Of a stretch of DNA of 64,000 nucleotides, positions 42,923 to 58,222 are shown one piece after another. The notes under the pieces were generated by a model. It did not search any database. It had not been told where the DNA came from and saw nothing but the letters and a program-made list of their open reading frames with translations. Within the stretch, counting starts at the first letter, position 1. Every line of letters starts with the position of its first letter. The translations under genes and the position numbers were made by a program. This stretch comes from Chondrosia reniformis (Eukaryota; Porifera; Demospongiae; Chondrillida; Chondrillidae), in contig OX359201.1 in the NCBI GenBank assembly GCA_947172415.1, forward strand, positions 4,898,001-4,962,000, given 5' to 3'.

Positions 42923-43349
42923 AGGCCATTCATTTGTTTTCTTTTTAAATTAACTTATTTGAGGACGAATAAAACTAACTTAAACACAAATGCATAGTTT
43001 TAGAATAATTAACATTACATTTAAATTTACAATTATTTACTTTTAAATACTCCCTCCCCTCTTTATAGAAAGGCAAATTGTTATTTTAATAAACACATTA
43101 GCATATTGCTAAGTAGGATGCCCTTAAACAGTTACTATATTATTGTATTCCCCCTTGATATTTTCTAGAAGAAACCCTAGGCTGACTTGTATAGTTAAAC
43201 AACCTTTTCTACCAGACAGGTCTGACGTGTAATTTCACTGTTGTATATATGTGCTGCTATGTACAATTATGTATGTGCTATGTATAATGTATTTAGTATA
43301 GGAAGTATAGAAGGCATGCAGGTGTATTAGGAATGCTAAAAGCTGTTAG

Positions 43350-43432
43350 GATTCCCATTTGGTATATGTGCAATGATTGATTCCCATTTGGTATATGTGC
43401 AATGATTGATTCCCATTTGGTATATGTGCAAT
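43350..43432. repeat. 29-bp VNTR, 3 copies (unit 3)
   Basis: Same unit as 31358-31470, with one copy fewer. Confidence 0.85.
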
Positions 43433-43914
43433 ATAATATGTTAGGCTTACAAAAAGCCAAACTAGCATCCAGTTATGGTTATGGGGACACAAGGCTGCAC
43501 TTGGGCACGTATAAGCCATCACCACTTGCAAGGCCACCAGACTGTCCACCTACGTAGGTCTTAAGCCTAGCTGACTGCATGGGAGTGTGCCTTGGCCAGT
43601 GCTACCAAGAGATGTTGTTTTGTTTATTTTGTTTGTTTATACTTGTTTGCTGACTATAATTCACCTTTCACTCCGGAACATAACTATTTTACTCTTAAAG
43701 AAAAAGGGTAAGGGGCAGAGAAGCTAGGAAAAGAAGAGAAGAAGGAACAACAGACAACAAAACTGAAAGGCAACAGTGAAGGGAGCCATGGGGAACTAGC
43801 CAGGAGATGTACATTTTTAGTGACTTTGAGGGAAATACTAGAATTAGCTTAGTACATGCTTCTGACAAAATTCTCAATATATAATACAATATGCATATAC
43901 ACATACGTACGTAT

Positions 43915-44081
43915 ATGAGTTGAAGGTGTACTGAAGGACAAGTTGATAGTGTCATTTATCACTCCGACAGTAAAGGAGAGAGGTTGACTAGTTCCTTCAT
44001 CATCAGATGGTACCTCCCAACTTAGAGTGACACTGAATGGACCATTGACTACCATAAGTTGTCTTGGAACAATTGGAGGAG
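43915..44081 (-). pseudogene. Fibronectin type III exon fragment
   Basis: The minus strand reads PPIVPRQLMVVNGPFSVTLS, then WEVPSDDEG and LSFTVGVIND, the first half of an FN3 domain (P-x-x-V, L-x-W motifs). It starts right after a good acceptor (TTTTTAG at 44082-44088). Only about 55 of ~90 residues are present. The exon ends at the unit 3 breakpoint, so the rest of the gene was probably cut off, unless a GTACGT donor there is real. No further exons are seen upstream. Confidence 0.65.
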
Positions 44082-47000
44082 CTAAAAATTATTATTTACA
44101 GATAATTATTAAGTATAACATACTGATTTGGAGTATAATTATACTGAACATTCACCCAACACATTCCAGTCAGGTGTTGCAACAATGAAGAGAATAAGTA
44201 TCGAAACAAGACAGTGATCCTGAGAGAACTAGATCTATGACTCATTCCTAATCTTACCCAGTTATTAAATAAAGGTGTACAATGTATGCTAAGGTTGCTA
44301 CACCTATCTTCCCATGCAGTATAGAGCACTGAAATTCTTATAGTTTTTGGGATTATAAAGTTAACTTTTCCTTAAAACAAGAAGGTATTGTAATCACAAA
44401 GAAATTCTAACATATCTTTTGGATGATCAATTAGTATTGCTCAGACACAATAACATGTTATTGCATCAACCACTGTCATGGACTGTTAGATTGAAACAAT
44501 TGGACAGAAAAGTTTCAAGGATAATCTACAAAGCCTTTTAGTAGTTAGGTCCTTGTACATGAAGTATGTACATTACATCACCTTTATATACAACAATTAA
44601 TGTTTGTTTCTTCATGTACATCCATTAATAATGACTTTGGAGTAACTGCCTGATCTCAATTGGGATCAGCTGACTAGGTGAAGATACTGCTTGACTTACA
44701 TGTGTGAAGTTTGTTCTACAAGTGAGAGACACATGAACAATTGAATTTCCAATTGAATGGTTGCCAGGGAACTGTAATGGACCCTAAATCAGGTATACCA
44801 ATTGGACAAATTAAATTTAGGTGTCTAGCTCTATCTAGTTACCGGGGATACTCAAAAAGGTAGCTACAAAAATTACAATTTACCTACTAACTAATGTCAA
44901 TCTTGCTCAATAGGGATTGTACAGTTTTATAGCCAAATATCAAAGTGATCTATAGGATACAGAGAACCTGGTAACCATGTACGTACTACACACCTCCCCC
45001 AAATGAACTACAGTAGCTGGGAGTTACTAGTTACTAGGGACTGGTAGACATGCTAAATCTGGTAGCCCCATTGAACAAATGTAGTCCAGGTCCTTTACAG
45101 TTGTTTTACTCACTGCTGACTCCATGCAAATTTCTCCCTTAAATATAATACTTTCTTTCACTATCTTTCCCAACTGAATGGGGTAAGTCATGTAATGATT
45201 CCCACCACTCAGTCCTTCCTCCTACTTAATTGGACATGTTGCTAGGTAACTGACATAGATTTCCATGACAATTCTTCTTCAAATAGAGCAAATAAAGTCA
45301 AGGTTACACAATAAGCCATATACGTGTGTAATCAAATGTTGGTTTGCATGAATTGTACCTACAGTGACAAATTACATTTTGAGCAGTCTCACAAGTTAGT
45401 ATTCTTACATGAGGTAAAGAAAGATGCTGATTAATATGCTAATCAGGCAACTTAAAAGAAAAAAAAACATATCATTTATTAAACAGGCTATAGTTTGCTC
45501 TAAACAAGATGACCTACCAATCAGTGAAGTTCCTCAATTAGGCTTCAATACGTAGAAACGGCCATTTTGAATTCACAAATTGAGCAATAGCATACGTTAT
45601 GCTAAAAGAACAGCGCAATATAGCATAAATATCATTGTGACATCCTGTGTTGTGCTTAAAACATGTCGATTGACATGTCGATTCATGCGCTTGCAAGAGA
45701 TTGTGAATAAAAGATCACTGCTGAAATAATCAGAGGTTCATATACTGTTTGTTTATTAATTAAGCATTTCTATTCATGGGGTCACTGTACATTTTATGAT
45801 TTACTTCGCTGAATAGCCATGAATGATTTCTAATCGAAATTCAATAACACAATAACAACTTGCTGAATAGGCCGGGTCATGTAGTGCATGTTGTCTATTG
45901 TTCTCGAACATGACATCGAAAACAATGAACAAAATTTTGCTTCCACGATTTTCCGCCAAATTCACGATGTTTCCCGCCGACAATTTCTAATAAATAGGCA
46001 AGAAAATTTTCAGTCTTTGGCCTCCGGGCTATCAACTCTGGAGGTCTACTTTGGTGTGGATCGATGCGCCAACCATTCTTGGAGTACGAGCAATGGTACA
46101 TGCCTATCCGAAGGGTCATCGGTGTTCGTATAGTGGGGTGGTCTCTCTACCTATGGGTTAGTGCCTGGAGATGTATCTCACTATTAATCCTGCTTGTGTG
46201 TTAAATTGGCACTTGCGGATTCTTGCTATACGACCCGTACCTGGAGGTGTTGGTGTGGTCCAGTGCCACTACGTAGTCGGTCAGGAAGCTATTGTAGGCT
46301 GCCACATCAGGTTAGTTTAGAAACATTTGCATTTGCTTAGGAATTTTACATACGTATTTATGTGCTTAACGTTTAGCTATGTCCTGCTGGTAATTATGTA
46401 TTCTCTAATTCTTTTCTTGTAGTTCATCGATGGGTCCCTACTCTAAAGCAACTTGGCCGATCCCAATGAGCTAAAGTCTGTGTACAGTGCTCTCAAGCTG
46501 CGTTGTGTGCACATGATGATTCTCATTGGTGGGAGTTTGTGGTCCGCCAGGGTCGGGCTTGTTCTGTCCGTAGCGTGAGGCAGAGCAAGACTAGTAACTG
46601 GTCACAGGTCGGTCAGGTACGCCGGACCGTTCCCGAGCAACTTCTCTTACGACGCAAGTAGTGGAAGTGTCAAACAGAGTTGAGAAACCGGAGGCCTTTT
46701 GGGGCACGAAGTACTTCTACCTCCACGTGGTGTGCCCTGGGATCACTTATTTTCAGTAAAGTGATGCAAAACGAAGTACTGAAGCAAACGAATCCAAGCC
46801 ACTCAAAAGAAGAAAACAAAGCTAGAACATGGTCTCTTTACAACCGTGAAGAACTAAAAACTATTTGTTTTTTTGAACACTTTTCTCTTATTTAATTTGG
46901 AAGTGTATTTCAGAATTGTCAAACAAAAATGATCATTGATTATATTGTGACAATTATAATTTGAAAAATCTTTATCCTACAATAACAAATGCATCCATCT

Positions 47001-47144
47001 GTAAGCATTCAGTATACTCTTGTATATTCTTGTATAATAAGCATAGCTATATACATACAAATAGCATTGAACTTAACAATGCATTAAGCAAATATGTCCA
47101 CATATGAACTCCTTGTACACCATAAATATTGCATATATAGCGCT
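44082..47144. other. Unassigned region between array halves
   Basis: I find no recognisable gene. 44100-45800 is AT-rich, low in long open frames. 45890-46700 is visibly GC-richer than its surroundings, with short open stretches (such as 46680-46895) that I do not recognise; it may be an old transposon or a transferred fragment. The ACATGTCGATTG direct repeat at 45661-45685 is minor. Confidence 0.4.
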
Positions 47145-47455
47145 TGTATATGGGGGTGTACATGGAAAGAATATGAGTATATAGACACCATGCATGAATT
47201 TTTCTATATAGTGGGAAGCACACACTATGCAAAATGCTGCCAGATGTAGGGATATAGTGCAACACACCATTGCTTGTATGATTCATGCATCCACAGTTAT
47301 ATATATATTCACTGTGTATAATTTCTTGTTTCTGCATGTATGTATACTTTTTGCACCATCCGTACATCTTTACTATTTTTGTAGAAAATTTATAATGTTT
47401 CTAGTATTCTGAACAATTAATGCAGGCTGAGGGACAGAAATATATACGTATATAT
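47145..47455 (+). repeat. Degraded older copy of the array spacer, left part
   Basis: It matches 32650-32930 (GTGTACATGGAAAGAATA, AAAATGCTGCCAGATGTAGG, CAATTAATGCAG) but with clearly more differences than the array units show among themselves. It is continued after an interruption at 49745-49808, which matches the directly following sequence 32935-33050. Confidence 0.8.
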
Positions 47456-47466
47456 ATATATAATAG

Positions 47467-48510
47467 TTACTGGCAATATTAAAATTAGAATCAAGTACTA
47501 CACAGTACAAGTTACAAATTTAAGAGGGCCAAATGACTGTACAATATTAAAATTACAATCAAGTACTAGCTACACATGCAGTGCAAGTTACAAATTTAAA
47601 GAGATCCAAGTGACCCATAGGATAATCAGTATTTTAAACAGTACAAGACTTTAGTCACACTAGTACTGTTGCAGGCTTTGAAATCCTCAACTACTGCATA
47701 GAGAGTAGTATATACGTAGTTGATACAGATCATCCAATTGCAAGGTAGAACACATGGCCTACCAATTACCTTTTCACACCTTAGTATAGACTGAAGATGA
47801 TGCATCTGCATGCCATATATCAACAAAGGTTCCAGTATTAAAGGGGTCTCAGCTAATAACCACAGCAGATTTGATTTGCCTTGTGAGGGAGCTAAGAACA
47901 CCGACGGTTGGTTGCATGCATTCACATAATCAACAGGGTTAGAAACCATTTTGTAACTTGTACACAAGGGACATACATACGTATATAAAGGCCTTGGCCT
48001 TTTTTGTCCTTGTGTACAAGTTACAAAATGGTTTCTAACCCTGTTGATTATGTGAATGCATGCAACCAACCGTCGGTGTTCTTAGCTCCCTCACAAGGCA
48101 AATCAAATCTGCTGTGGTTATTAGCTGAGACCCCTTTAATACTGGAACCTTTGTTGATATATGGCATGCAGATGCATCATCTTCAGTCTATACTAAGGTG
48201 TGAAAAGGTAATTGGTAGGCCATGTGTTCTACCTTGCAATTGGATGATCTGTATCAACTACGTATATACTACTCTCTATGCAGTAGTTGAGGATTTCAAA
48301 GCCTGCAACAGTACTAGTGTGACTAAAGTCTTGTACTGTTTAAAATACTGATTATCCTATGGGTCACTTGGATCTCTTTAAATTTGTAACTTGCACTGCA
48401 TGTGTAGCTAGTACTTGATTGTAATTTTAATATTGTACAGTCATTTGGCCCTCTTAAATTTGTAACTTGTACTGTGTAGTACTTGATTCTAATTTTAATA
48501 TTGCCAGTAA
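47467..48510. mobile_element. Foldback element: ~1 kb near-perfect palindrome
   Basis: The arms 47467-47969 and 48008-48510 (about 503 bp each) look identical as reverse complements around a 38-bp spacer. Each arm has two diverged subterminal repeats (CAATATTAAAATTA, AATCAAGTACTA, AGTACAAGTTACAAATTTA). Both arms therefore show the same ~108-codon open frame on opposite strands, with no recognisable product. A foldback-type DNA element or an inverted duplication fits; an assembly artefact is possible. Confidence 0.8.
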
Positions 48511-48631
48511 CTTTCACTGTGTAGTGTACTTGAATGTAATTAGCCTTCACTATACTTAATTAAGACATTCACTATGAGCAATTTCGTTATGAGATTCTAC
48601 TGTACACATGGAAAACGTACACACATGGATA

Positions 48632-48779
48632 AGAATAAAGCCTTGTTGAACATCAGTAACATAAATTTACTAATTCTGGATGTTTCAACCCGGAAGTCTT
48701 CATCAGTAATACAGGAATGGGAATATCAAGTAGGAAATTAGTAAATTCATGTTGCTGAAGCTCAACAAGGCTTTATTCT
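48632..48779. mobile_element. MITE family B, copy 2
   Basis: Inverted termini of about 45 bp (AGAATAAAGCCTTGTTGA on the left, CAACAAGGCTTTATTCT on the right) surround the family core GATGTTTCAACCCGGAAGTC. Confidence 0.78.
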
Positions 48780-48799
48780 CATAATGATCACTCCTAATT

Positions 48800-49018
48800 C
48801 CTACACATGGACAAGGAACAAAGCGTAAGAAGAGAAGACAGAGCTTCAATTACCAAAGTTTTATTAAGGTCGACTATATATATACAGTGCAAGTTAATAT
48901 ATATATATTAATGATCGCAACAAACACTCCTTATTCCTACACATGGACAAGTAAAAATATTAACAGATAACGTAAGAAGAGAAGACAGAACTTAAATTAC
49001 CAAAGTAATACGGTCGAC
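48800..49018. repeat. Pair of ~75-bp direct repeats
   Basis: The CCTACACATGGACAAG, CGTAAGAAGAGAAGACAGA, ATTACCAAAGT, GGTCGAC series occurs at 48800-48873 and again at 48937-49018. The intervening piece contains an ACAGTGCAAGTTA motif related to the foldback subterminal repeat. Confidence 0.7.
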
Positions 49019-49660
49019 CAAACGAATTCAGTCTTTCGCATCAATATAGGAAAAAATCTGCCTCAAACTTGACGGGGACGTATACAAAAACGCTTTATCT
49101 AACCTTCGCTACAACTCGCTCGTTCGCTAGCTCCTTCTCGTAGGAGAGCGTCGACTTGTCATAGCCGTTCACAAAGGGATGATCTTCTTTAGCAACGAGG
49201 GGGTGACGTTTTCGTAACGTCACAAGATTCACTAAATGTGTACGGAGCGACATACGAGAGGTGTTGGTGACGCACTAGAGTACATCACAATACATCACCA
49301 GATTGCGCAATCGTAACCCTGAATTCTTCATTATATCTTGATTATTTTGCTCATTTAATTAAGCAAAACTTCGCCAGACGTTTGTCATACACATGTACCA
49401 TGATATATGTCGGTTTCACAGTTATCTGACAAATTGGAAATTTTTACTAATATAACACCTGGTTTCAATATAACTTTTCTATAGCTTTTCTATAGTCCTA
49501 TGGCATTTTATATGCAGACTTTGTCCTCTGTTTTCTACCAAACGGAAGCCTAAATGAAAAATCCCTTAATTTAAAATGAGTTTTATACCCTAAACTTTAT
49601 GATGATATGCCCATTTAGTTTCTAAGTCCTTTCTTGGAGCCATATGAATTATTTATTTAT
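49019..49660. other. Unassigned part of the 2.3 kb insertion
   Basis: It is GC-richer around 49070-49320, including CG-rich short repeats, then AT-rich. No open frame of note and nothing recognised. Confidence 0.35.
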
Positions 49661-49710
49661 TTATTTATATTATATTATATTATATTATATTATATTATAT
49701 TATATTAGAT
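49660..49710. repeat. TATAT pentanucleotide microsatellite
   Basis: A short TTATT run followed by about nine TATAT/ATTAT pentamers. It lies just before the inverted ACAGTACAAGTTACAA end at 49712-49740. Confidence 0.8.
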
Positions 49711-49744
49711 TACCTTAGTATATTGTAACTTGTACTGTATATAT

Positions 49745-49808
49745 ATATATAATATATTGACTGATTGCGAGTATTATGATATTATTTGGTCCCCATAATT
49801 CATGATTT
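49745..49808 (+). repeat. Degraded older copy of the array spacer, right part
   Basis: TAATATATTGACTGATTG, GAGTATTATGATATTATTTGG continues the homology that stops at 47455. It ends where the ankyrin coding begins. Confidence 0.75.
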
Positions 49809-52706
49809 GGCTTGTCTATATGGACACTTACAATGTGCCCAACTTCTGCTAAACAATGGAAGTAGAGTGAATGAACCAGATGCTGAGGAATGGACTCCAT
49901 TAATAGCTGCAGCCTTTAATGGACACCATGCCATTATCACAAAACTACTCCAAAGTGGAGCTGATGTTCATCTGAAGACTGTGATGGGTGGTCGCACTGC
50001 TCTGCATTATGCTTATCAAAAAGGACACTTACAATGTGCCCAACTCCTGGTAGATGCTGGGTCTTCTTTAAATGAAAAGGATTTATTTGGTTATACTCCT
50101 CTTGAGCTGGCGAGCAAGTCTTCATCAAGATAATCTTTCTAAACTCCAAGAAATAAAGCCTGATAAATCTGGTAAGTCAGTTTGATAGTCAGAAAGTTAT
50201 TTATGCATAAACCTGTTGAGCTATGTTCTTAACAGTTCTTATAACTGTGTACTTTATCTTATAGATCCATTTAGATTTGAGTATGTCTTATTTTGACATT
50301 TCCTGTTTTCTTTATAGCTCCATGGTTAGATGTCTATGAAGATGTCCTACAAAAGGAATCATCAGTTAGGCAGTATATTATTCACATCATCACAATAGGT
50401 CCTCCTGGAGTTGGTAAAACATGGCTGAAGAACCTCCTAACTGGCCTCCCAAATTACACCTCCATCCCTAGCACCCCCTGCCTGGCTCCACCTGAAATGT
50501 GCATTCCAAAGAAGGAAATCTTTGTTAACACGGAAGATGACACCTGGATGGTTCTCACTGCTGAGGAAGAATTGAAAGCAGTGGTCCACGAATTTCAAGA
50601 TATCTTTAACTTCTCAAAGCAGGATGAACTTGAGCCAGTGATATCTACAGAACCACAAATCATCAGAACATCAGCCGTAACAAAAATGACTGCAAAGACT
50701 TCAGCAGACACTGAAAAGTCAAAAGTGCAAGAAGGATTATCCACTTCATTGGCTGCTCCAATTCACCATCCTAGTCCACAGAAAAGAGATGAATCAAAGC
50801 CAATAATTTCCTTCTCTACTTTGTTTGAGAAGAAGATGCAGAACCTCTTGAAGAAAGTCAAAGCCAATCCTCCTGTAAAACTACAAGGTCAAAGTGTAAT
50901 CTACTTCACTGATACAGGAGGACAAGCTTCATTCCACGAGATCCATCCAGCCCTCCTCACTGCTCCAGGAGGTATCTACATGTTGGTGTTTAACCTCAAG
51001 AATGTTGATGTGAAGAATAAGGAAGAAAGTCGCCATCAGTTGGACCTAGTTGAGCGTACACTAAGAAGCATCTACTATTTTGCAGTGAGGCCTCATGACA
51101 TTAGCAATGTGAAACGCTACATGAAGATTTCCAATGAGAGCAGTGTTGCTCCGAAAGTGTTTATAATAGGCACACACAAGGATGAGGTGAAAGAGGATTT
51201 AGAAGAACGAGTTGCATTAGCTGGGGAGGTCATACGAGATATGAAATGTGGAAAGTCATACAGTTGCTACTGTCACAACTCCATCATCACAGTTGACAAC
51301 ACTCAAGCAGGCAAGTCAACTAGCGAAATGAAGAATTAATTACTTTACTAAAGAATACCAAAGACTCTGTGAATAAGATTAGTGTAGATATCCCATTAAA
51401 ATGGTGGCTGTTCCATCTTTACATTCGACATGACTTTGAGACCTCTCAACCAAGGGACAAGAAATGGGTTTACCATTCCAGTGAGTTAGAGGAGAAGGCA
51501 AAATCCGTTGGTATCCGTACTGATCCAGTGTCTGATAAGTCAACATCAGAGTTCTATGCCATGGTGAAGCTGTTTCATCACCTTACATTTTGGGTGAACT
51601 TTGAATCCCACAGTCCTCACCAACCACCCCAAGATACTCAGTCACTGAGTGACTACATCGTGACACACCCAGCTAGCTTGTACAAGTACATATCAAAGCT
51701 TGTTAATATTCAAGAGAGAGATAATTTAGAACCTTCCCAGGAAGAATTTAAGGGGAGTGGTAGATTCACCAAAGCCATACTTGAGGAAATATCCTTTACT
51801 GTGATCAGTCGATGCATTCTCCAGATATCCAACAATGGTTTATCAATTTTCTTATCCACTTGCGTATTGCATCAGAATACCATGAAGAGAAGGATGATGC
51901 AAGACGTCCAGATGAACCAATGGAGAAGATTAAAGAGACTTACTACATCATTCCTGCTGCCTTTCCATACAACCAGTCAGTCACTGTTCCTGAATGTGCC
52001 ACTATAGATACTCTTAGAGTGACACTGAAGGATGCAGGATTCATCCCGAGTGGTCTATACTGCAAGGTAATATGTGAACTTGTCACTCAACACAAACGAA
52101 CATTACCAGAAATGTACTTGCAAAGACAAGTGTAACTACAAGTTCCAACTTCCGACATTCTCCAGATGCACACTGCCCCACACTAGTGGATACAGAGCTG
52201 TTAGCAAGTTCCCTGACTATCCCGGTACAGTGTACCTTACAGAGTTGGCTGATGCTATTCTCATTGATATTACAATCAGTACTGTGTCACTGGATGAAAA
52301 AAGAGTTAAAGGAAGTTGGTAAAGAAAGATTTATCAGAGAGATTGCAAGATTTTGTCAAAAATGGCAGCAGCTAGTGAAGGAGTCTCTCCGCAGGATATG
52401 TCACAATAAAGCTACATCTTGGGAGATAGTGTGTCCACTGTGTCCACCTGACTGCAAGAGTCACGTGGCTGTGGTTGGCCCCGAGAAGGAACCAGTTTGC
52501 TACTGTCCCGTTGCTCAACAAAGCAAGAAGTTCTCCAGAAAAGTAACTGCCTCCCTCTGGTTCACAACAGCAATGAATGTTCAAGTGAGTGTTCCATGAC
52601 TTTGATTTCTTAGTCCTATTGGTAAATTTTTACAACTAACTGCTCTGTATTTTAGGTCAGCTTAGATGTTGTCATATCATATACTTACTGTATATTTCCA
52701 TATATG

Positions 52707-53138
52707 GTACAAATCAGCAAAAACTGAACATCTAACAGGTGTACCAGTGCACATAGGCCTTGCCGTATTTAAACAGAAATCCGTTCTAGAGAAACTGGTT
52801 TAATGTATTCGAACGACCATTCGTACATTCTTCCCTAAAGTGTTAATGTATGTACTAAAATGCTACGTTTTGTGTGAGACCTTTTAGTGGAGCAAGCCCC
52901 ACGCATACCCAGGGTTTCTTTCAGAAATTGCCACCTCCCCCTTGAAAACTTTGTCCCCCCTTGAAAATGACAGATGTTATATGCTATATAGGTATGTGCC
53001 AGAATGAACATTGGTGCACTAAATATGTTTGACCACCCTTCATTTCTATATTATAATCATTTTGCCCCTCCCCCTTGCTAAATACTCCGAAAGAAACACT
53101 GCATACCTGTTCAACGTTCAGTTTTTGCTGATTTGTAC
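52707..53138. mobile_element. TIR element in an intron, interrupted by another MITE
   Basis: Termini GTACAAATCAGCAAAAACTG (52707) and its reverse complement ending at 53138 form arms of about 35 bp with a short mismatch. It lies in the intron between 52584 and 53277 of the ANK-ROC-COR-death gene. Confidence 0.75.
52910..53101. mobile_element. Nested MITE with CAGGGTTTCTTTC ends
   Basis: Left end CAGGGTTTCTTTC, right end GAAAGAAACACTG, flanked on both sides by CATACC (52904-52909 and 53102-53107), an exact 6-bp target duplication. It inserted into the larger TIR element. The interior is CCCCTCCCCC-rich, similar in character to the 5320 and 19262 elements. Confidence 0.82.
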
Positions 53139-53851
53139 TGTATGCATGATAATGAGTGAGTATATGTATGTATGTACGTACCTGTGTATGTATACTTTAT
53201 GTTGTGTTCTTCTATTGTGGTTTTCCTATCTGATCCTATTTTTAGGTATTTATTACTTATTATTTTGTACTTGTAGATGTCTGTTCATGAGAGGAATGCA
53301 AATATATGGAAGATATTAAACAATACACAAACAGGTTTGTACTGAATTGATAATTGTAGTATACAGTCAAGTTACACTATTTGATTTCACTTTTTGTGTA
53401 CTTTTCCTTTAGAAAAGTAAACAACTGTAATTTTGAATACTTACAATATCGTATTTTAGTTATATATCAGTTTTCTCACACTTATGTAGAGCAAAATGAC
53501 TTTGTTGCAGTATCTGGGCCTTCTTGTGATTGTGACATTCTTAACTGTCAGTTATCAGAGACTGACTTGCTCTATTTATCAGAGTCAGAGGCTGTTGCTA
53601 AGTGGGAGTCAATCTGTACTCATTTGGGAGTACCTCGTTCTGTGGTGGTACAGGCTCAACAGACCTATCCACTGAACACAGAAGGTGCTCCAGCTAAAAG
53701 GTTCCATTCTGCCCTAATGTACTGGTATGGAGGAAACTGTACTACTACTACTACTGATGGCAGACCAGTTCCTGTGACTTGTGAAGTACTTTGTAAAGCA
53801 TTAGAAGAATGTAGATATCAAAGTATATCTGAAGAATTGAAGAAAAGTTAG

Positions 53852-54960
53852 ATGTTTGCACAAAATACTTGTATAAATATGTACATCTACAGGTCTTATA
53901 TAATGTTGGTATAAATTCATTAGCTAAGTTGTGTAAACTGTATGTATGGAATAGTTCTAAAGTAAATGATCTCTTCAACTTGTTACAGGAATCAGAGATA
54001 GACGAGCGTGATTCTGTCTGTCGATATATTGTGGAAGTGCCTCATTGGCAGAGTCCTCCAATGTAGGTTCACAAGGTAAACCAACTCTATCCACTTATGT
54101 AATACAGCAGTCAGCCATTTTTCGTATCCAGCTATACTAACATCCTAGCTACTAAATTCTATTAATTGACGTATCAACAGGAAACCCCTCATTTATTTGG
54201 AGTTTTGACCCATATGCCTTCTTCAGCAATAACATCTGAATCACTGAATATTTGCATGTTGCTTGTAGCTCAGCTAGTAGAATTGACCAGATTAATGAAC
54301 ACAATTACAGCTTCTTGTACACGTGTACTTATAATCTTCACTATAATGAGTTTCTATTCACATGTAGAACAACTAATGTTTTGATCCACATTTGAAGGAC
54401 TATTGTAACATTGAAAGTCCTCTACATTGACCTCCACACGGAAGAAACTATCTCTGATGAAGAACTGGACATATCTCAATTGAAAGAGGTCAATGGGATG
54501 ATCTATCAGTCTCTTTATCTAGACCCTTCTGTTAGAAGGCTTGCCTCTTCTAAAGTGATAAGGAATTGTCCTTCAAAACTTCAATAAACAGGAGCTAGCA
54601 AAAAAATTGATTCAGAATTATGCAGCCAACAGCCTGTCTAAGACTGAAGACCAATGCTTCAACACTGGGTTGCTTTTCTCTCCTAAGTATACGTATACAT
54701 TTGGGAAACCAGTTAACGATATTCATGATTCCTGTGGTTACTGTTATTCAACAGTTATTGTAGAACAATCCTTCAAGTACATCTGGCCACTTATTGTACA
54801 TGTACTGTATAGTACCAGTTTCTTCAAAAACAGTTCCTCCATTTCATAAATGAGTTAAACTCAATAAAATAAAATTCACAAATGTTTTGTGAAAGTTTTA
54901 AAATTATTTTTATTTTGTCAAATTTTTAAATTTTTAAGACAATTTTTACTGTAATTTTTA
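53852..54960. other. Unassigned; MITE family B half-copy and possible old coding trace
   Basis: 54187-54230 carries the family B core (GAGTTTTGACCCATATGCC, TTCTTCAGCAAT). 54420-54585 reads as a coding-like stretch (EETISDEELDISQLKEVNG) that I cannot identify. 54840-54960 is extremely AT-rich and ends at the unit 4 breakpoint. Confidence 0.4.
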
Positions 54961-55153
54961 CATACGTACATGCTATTGGAGTTGCTATGGAAATGAAGCT
55001 GTACTGTTATGGCTTTGTTGTGCATGTTGAAGCACTATATAGGTTTTCCCAAAGTATTTAGTCCTAGGAAAACCGTCTATACTAAGCCTCATATTGATGT
55101 CAGCCCATACATAGTAAAAAGGTTTCAAGCAACTATATCTTTCTTCTCTTCAG

Positions 55154-57803
<2,650 letters not shown>

Positions 57804-58222
57804 AGGCCATTCATTTGTTTTCTTTTTAAATTAACTTATTTGAGGACGAATAAAACTAACTTAAACACAAATGCATAGTTTTAGAATAATTAACATTACA
57901 TTTAAATTTACAATTATTTACTTTTAAATACTCCCTCCCCTCTTTATAGAAAGGCAAATTGTTATTTTAATAAACATATTAAGTACGTAGGTTGCCCTTA
58001 AACAGTTACTATATTATTGTATTCCCCCTTGATATTTTCTAGAAGAAACCCTAGGCTGACTTGTATAGTTAAACAACCTTTTCTACCAGACAGGTCTGGC
58101 GTGTAATTTCACTGTTGTATATATGTGCTGCTATGTACAATTATGTATGTGCTATGTATAATGTATTTAGTATAGGAAGTATAGAAGGCATGCAGGTGTA
58201 TTAGGAATGCTAAAAGCTGTTA

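Larger units (their letters stand above)
49800..53851 (+). pseudogene. ANK-ROC-COR-death (DAPK/ROCO-type) gene, 5'-truncated and frame-broken
   Basis: Three ankyrin repeats (HLQCAQLLLNNGSRVNEPD, RTALHYAYQKGHLQCAQLL; to 50171) are followed by a ROC GTPase (GPPGVGKT P-loop, DTGGQASFHE G3, GTHKDEV G4-like) from 50318. Next comes a COR-like region (IPLKWWLFHLYIR), then exons at 53277-53334 and 53490-53851. The latter is a death domain (VAKWESICTHLGVP, RFHSALMYWY, CEVLCKALEE). The order matches the C-terminal part of DAPK1 (family knowledge) without its kinase. About five frame changes are needed to follow it (near 50125, 51335, 51800, 52120 and 52320), and no start exon precedes it because repeat sequence abuts the first ankyrin repeat. 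It is most likely a decaying paralog; sequencing errors could explain some breaks. Confidence 0.8.

Noticed and set aside
47626-48351. Two open frames encoding the same peptide on opposite strands
   Set aside because: This is a consequence of the palindrome arms; no domain is recognised and there is no independent support for coding.
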